This document shows positions 6,249 through 7,160 of a stretch of DNA of 7,160 nt, piece after piece (positions within the stretch are counted from its first letter, which is position 1; each line of letters begins with the position of its first letter). The notes under the pieces were generated by a model. It had not been told where the DNA came from. It saw only the letters and a program-made list of their open reading frames with translations, and searched no databases. Origin of the DNA: JACDBD01 sp050743385 (GTDB lineage Bacteria; Actinomycetota; Acidimicrobiia; IMCC26256; JACDBD01); NCBI GenBank assembly GCA_050743385.1, contig JBOGFJ010000229.1, positions 1 to 7,160 of the forward strand. Direction: 5' to 3'. Position numbers and translations under genes: made by a program.

Positions 6249-6605
6249 TCAGCCCTCCCCGTCGAGATCGGTGGCCTGTCCGTCGAGATAGGTGGCCTGT
6301 CCGTCGAGATAGGTTGCCTGTCCGTCGAGATAGGTGGTCTCGGCGTCGAGCAGCTCGACGTCGGGACGGGTGTCGACGAAGCGACGGACGTTCTCGAGCA
6401 CGTCGTGGAGGTGATGATCGCTCTCGGCGACGACGGCCACCGCCACCGCGGCCCGCTGCCACTGGTCGTGGTGGTCGACCTCCGCGACCGAGAGGCGGTA
6501 CTTGTGGCGCAGGCCGTCGACGATGGGGCGGATCGCGGCCCGCTTGGTCTTCAGCGACCGGCTCTCCGGCACGTGGAGGTCGAAGCAGACGGCGGCGGCG
6601 TGCAC
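6249..6605 (-). CDS. DUF503 (YlxP-like) family protein with a C-terminal heptapeptide repeat
   Basis: Small cytoplasmic protein of the DUF503 family, often encoded beside infB and rbfA; B. subtilis YlxP has been linked to ribosome assembly, but the molecular role is not firmly settled. The core (1-89) carries the family pattern: LHVPESRSLKTKR at 10-22, IVDGLRHKYRLSVAEVDHHD at 28-47, WQRAAVAVAVVA at 49-60, and a helix ending in VDTRPDVELLDAE. Normal members end near this point at about 90-100 residues. Here a 28-residue tail follows, built from YLDGQAT-type heptads (91-118), encoded by the 21-bp repeat. Start is GTG at 6605; no canonical Shine-Dalgarno precedes it, and the frame meets a stop upstream at 6657-6659. 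It is the first gene of the minus-strand run. rbfA begins 2 bp after its stop. Confidence 0.88.
   Translation of the reverse strand: MHAAAVCFDLHVPESRSLKTKRAAIRPIVDGLRHKYRLSVAEVDHHDQWQRAAVAVAVVAESDHHLHDVLENVRRFVDTRPDVELLDAETTYLDGQATYLDGQATYLDGQATDLDGEG
6253..6260 (-). promoter_or_regulatory. rbfA ribosome binding site
   Basis: The minus strand reads GGGGAGGG here, 6 nt before GTG at 6246. It sits in the last codons of the DUF503 gene, directly next to the 21-bp repeat array. It supports the short rbfA start over the upstream ATG at 6462. Confidence 0.65.
6261..6344. repeat. 21-bp tandem repeat (minisatellite), four units
   Basis: Four head-to-tail 21-bp units: 6261-6281, 6282-6302, 6303-6323 and 6324-6344, each beginning GTCGAGAT on the plus strand. 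Units 1 and 3 each differ from unit 2 by one base; unit 4 diverges over its last third. A fifth GTCGAG starts at 6345. The unit is a multiple of three, so copy-number change keeps the DUF503 reading frame and would add or remove one YLDGQAT heptad. Confidence 0.9.
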
Positions 6606-6669
6606 GGCACCATTGTTGCGGTTGGGCGCGGGGCCGGTGACATCATCCGAGCCCGGCTACCTTCCGGCG
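6606..6669. promoter_or_regulatory. Divergent intergenic region between the operon and the lipoprotein gene
   Basis: Only 64 bp separate the two divergent starts (GTG at 6605 on minus, ATG at 6670 on plus), so promoters in both directions must lie here or inside the neighbouring genes. On the plus strand TACCTT (6658-6663) fits TANNNT and ends 6 nt before the ATG, which would give a leaderless mRNA. On the minus strand AACAAT (6617-6612) is a poor -10 candidate 6 nt before the GTG. Neither gene has a clear Shine-Dalgarno. No terminator or operator was recognised. Confidence 0.4.
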
Positions 6670-7160
6670 ATGGTGCGTCGGTCGGTGCTCGCGGTGGTCG
6701 CGGTGGCGCTCCTCGTGGCGGGCTGCAGCGGTGACGGCGACGACGCCGCCCCCCGCGACCCGGTTCCCGGGCTCCCCCGGGTCCACGCCGAGCCCGACCC
6801 CGTCGGCGGTGGCCGCCTAGTCGACGCCGACGGGCGCGAGGTGCTGCTGCGGGGCGTCAACGTGAATGCCCTCGCCGAGTACTGGGCGGGGACCGATTTC
6901 CCGACGACGTTCCCGCTCGCCGACGACGACCCCGAGCGGATGGCGTCGATCGGGTGGAACGCGGTGCGGCTGGTGGTGTCGTGGTCGGAGGTCGAGCCCG
7001 CGCCCGGTCGCTACGACGAGGAGTATCTCGACGAGGTCGCAACCGTGGTCGACGAGCTCGCCGCCGTGGGTATCTACACGATCGTCGACCTGCACCAGGA
7101 CGCGTGGGGCGCCACGCTCGCGGCCGATCCGGACGCGCTGTGCCCGGCGGGGTCGGAGCC
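6670..7160 (+). CDS. Lipoprotein, glycoside hydrolase family 5 (endoglycoceramidase-like), 3' end beyond the right edge
   Basis: Predicted membrane-anchored extracellular glycosidase, open from ATG at 6670 to the edge (163 full codons). N-terminus: MVRRS, a hydrophobic stretch at 6-17, then lipobox VAGC with Cys19 as the lipidation site, followed by a Gly/Asp/Pro-rich linker to about 45. The catalytic (TIM-barrel) domain then starts: GRLVDADGREVLLRGVNVN at 48-66, PTTFPL at 78-83, GWNAVRLVVSWSEVEP at 95-110 with the family Arg at 100, GRYDEEYLDEV, and IYTIVDLHQDAWG at 135-147 with the conserved His at 142. This pattern is typical of GH5 endoglycoceramidase-like proteins. The acid/base and nucleophile glutamates lie beyond the window, so activity and substrate cannot be judged. 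It is divergent from the operon and functionally unrelated to it. Confidence 0.87.
   Translation, partial: MVRRSVLAVVAVALLVAGCSGDGDDAAPRDPVPGLPRVHAEPDPVGGGRLVDADGREVLLRGVNVNALAEYWAGTDFPTTFPLADDDPERMASIGWNAVRLVVSWSEVEPAPGRYDEEYLDEVATVVDELAAVGIYTIVDLHQDAWGATLAADPDALCPAGSE

Noticed and set aside
6261..6344. Tandem repeat considered as a CRISPR array
   Set aside because: The units are contiguous with no unique spacers, and they are in frame within a protein-coding gene.
6216..6734. Plus-strand frame reading through the 21-bp repeat with a VEIGGLS-type repeat
   Set aside because: The periodic peptide is just the minisatellite read in another frame; the frame overlaps rbfA, DUF503 and the start of the divergent lipoprotein gene.

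Overview
The window is very GC-rich with strong G/C third-position preference. Its gene content (rbfA, nrnA, truB, ribF, rpsO, pnp in a row) matches the conserved actinobacterial translation and RNA-metabolism cluster. I infer a high-GC actinobacterium. The protein sequences would suit Acidimicrobiia or a related deep lineage, but I cannot fix the class from sequence alone.

Layout. From right to left on the minus strand there are seven genes in one direction: a DUF503/YlxP-family small protein (6605-6249), rbfA (6246-5878), nrnA (5881-4877), truB (4880-3900), ribF (3897-2944), rpsO (2848-2591) and pnp (2423 to beyond the left edge). The first five are packed with gaps of 2 bp or 4-bp start/stop overlaps, so they look like one translationally coupled operon. 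Two gaps carry regulatory signals. The 95-bp gap before rpsO has hairpins and a possible promoter. The 167-bp gap between rpsO and pnp has a terminator-like perfect hairpin and a second hairpin that covers part of the pnp Shine-Dalgarno. At the right edge, on the plus strand, a divergent lipoprotein gene begins (6670 to beyond the edge) whose N-terminal half resembles glycoside hydrolase family 5 endoglycoceramidase-like enzymes.

How the genes work together. RbfA and S15 act in 30S subunit assembly, TruB modifies tRNA U55, and RibF makes FMN and FAD. PNPase degrades RNA from the 3' end, and NrnA removes the very short oligonucleotides left over (and, in actinobacterial relatives, can hydrolyse pAp and c-di-AMP). 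The set is therefore ribosome and tRNA maturation plus RNA turnover.

Nothing here is clearly a new biological system. The points worth a second look are an in-frame 21-bp minisatellite at the 3' end of the DUF503 gene, a long charged and Gly/Arg-rich PNPase tail with one embedded aromatic/acidic motif, and the leader structures of rpsO and pnp, which look like autoregulatory elements. No tRNA, rRNA, CRISPR array or insertion sequence was seen.
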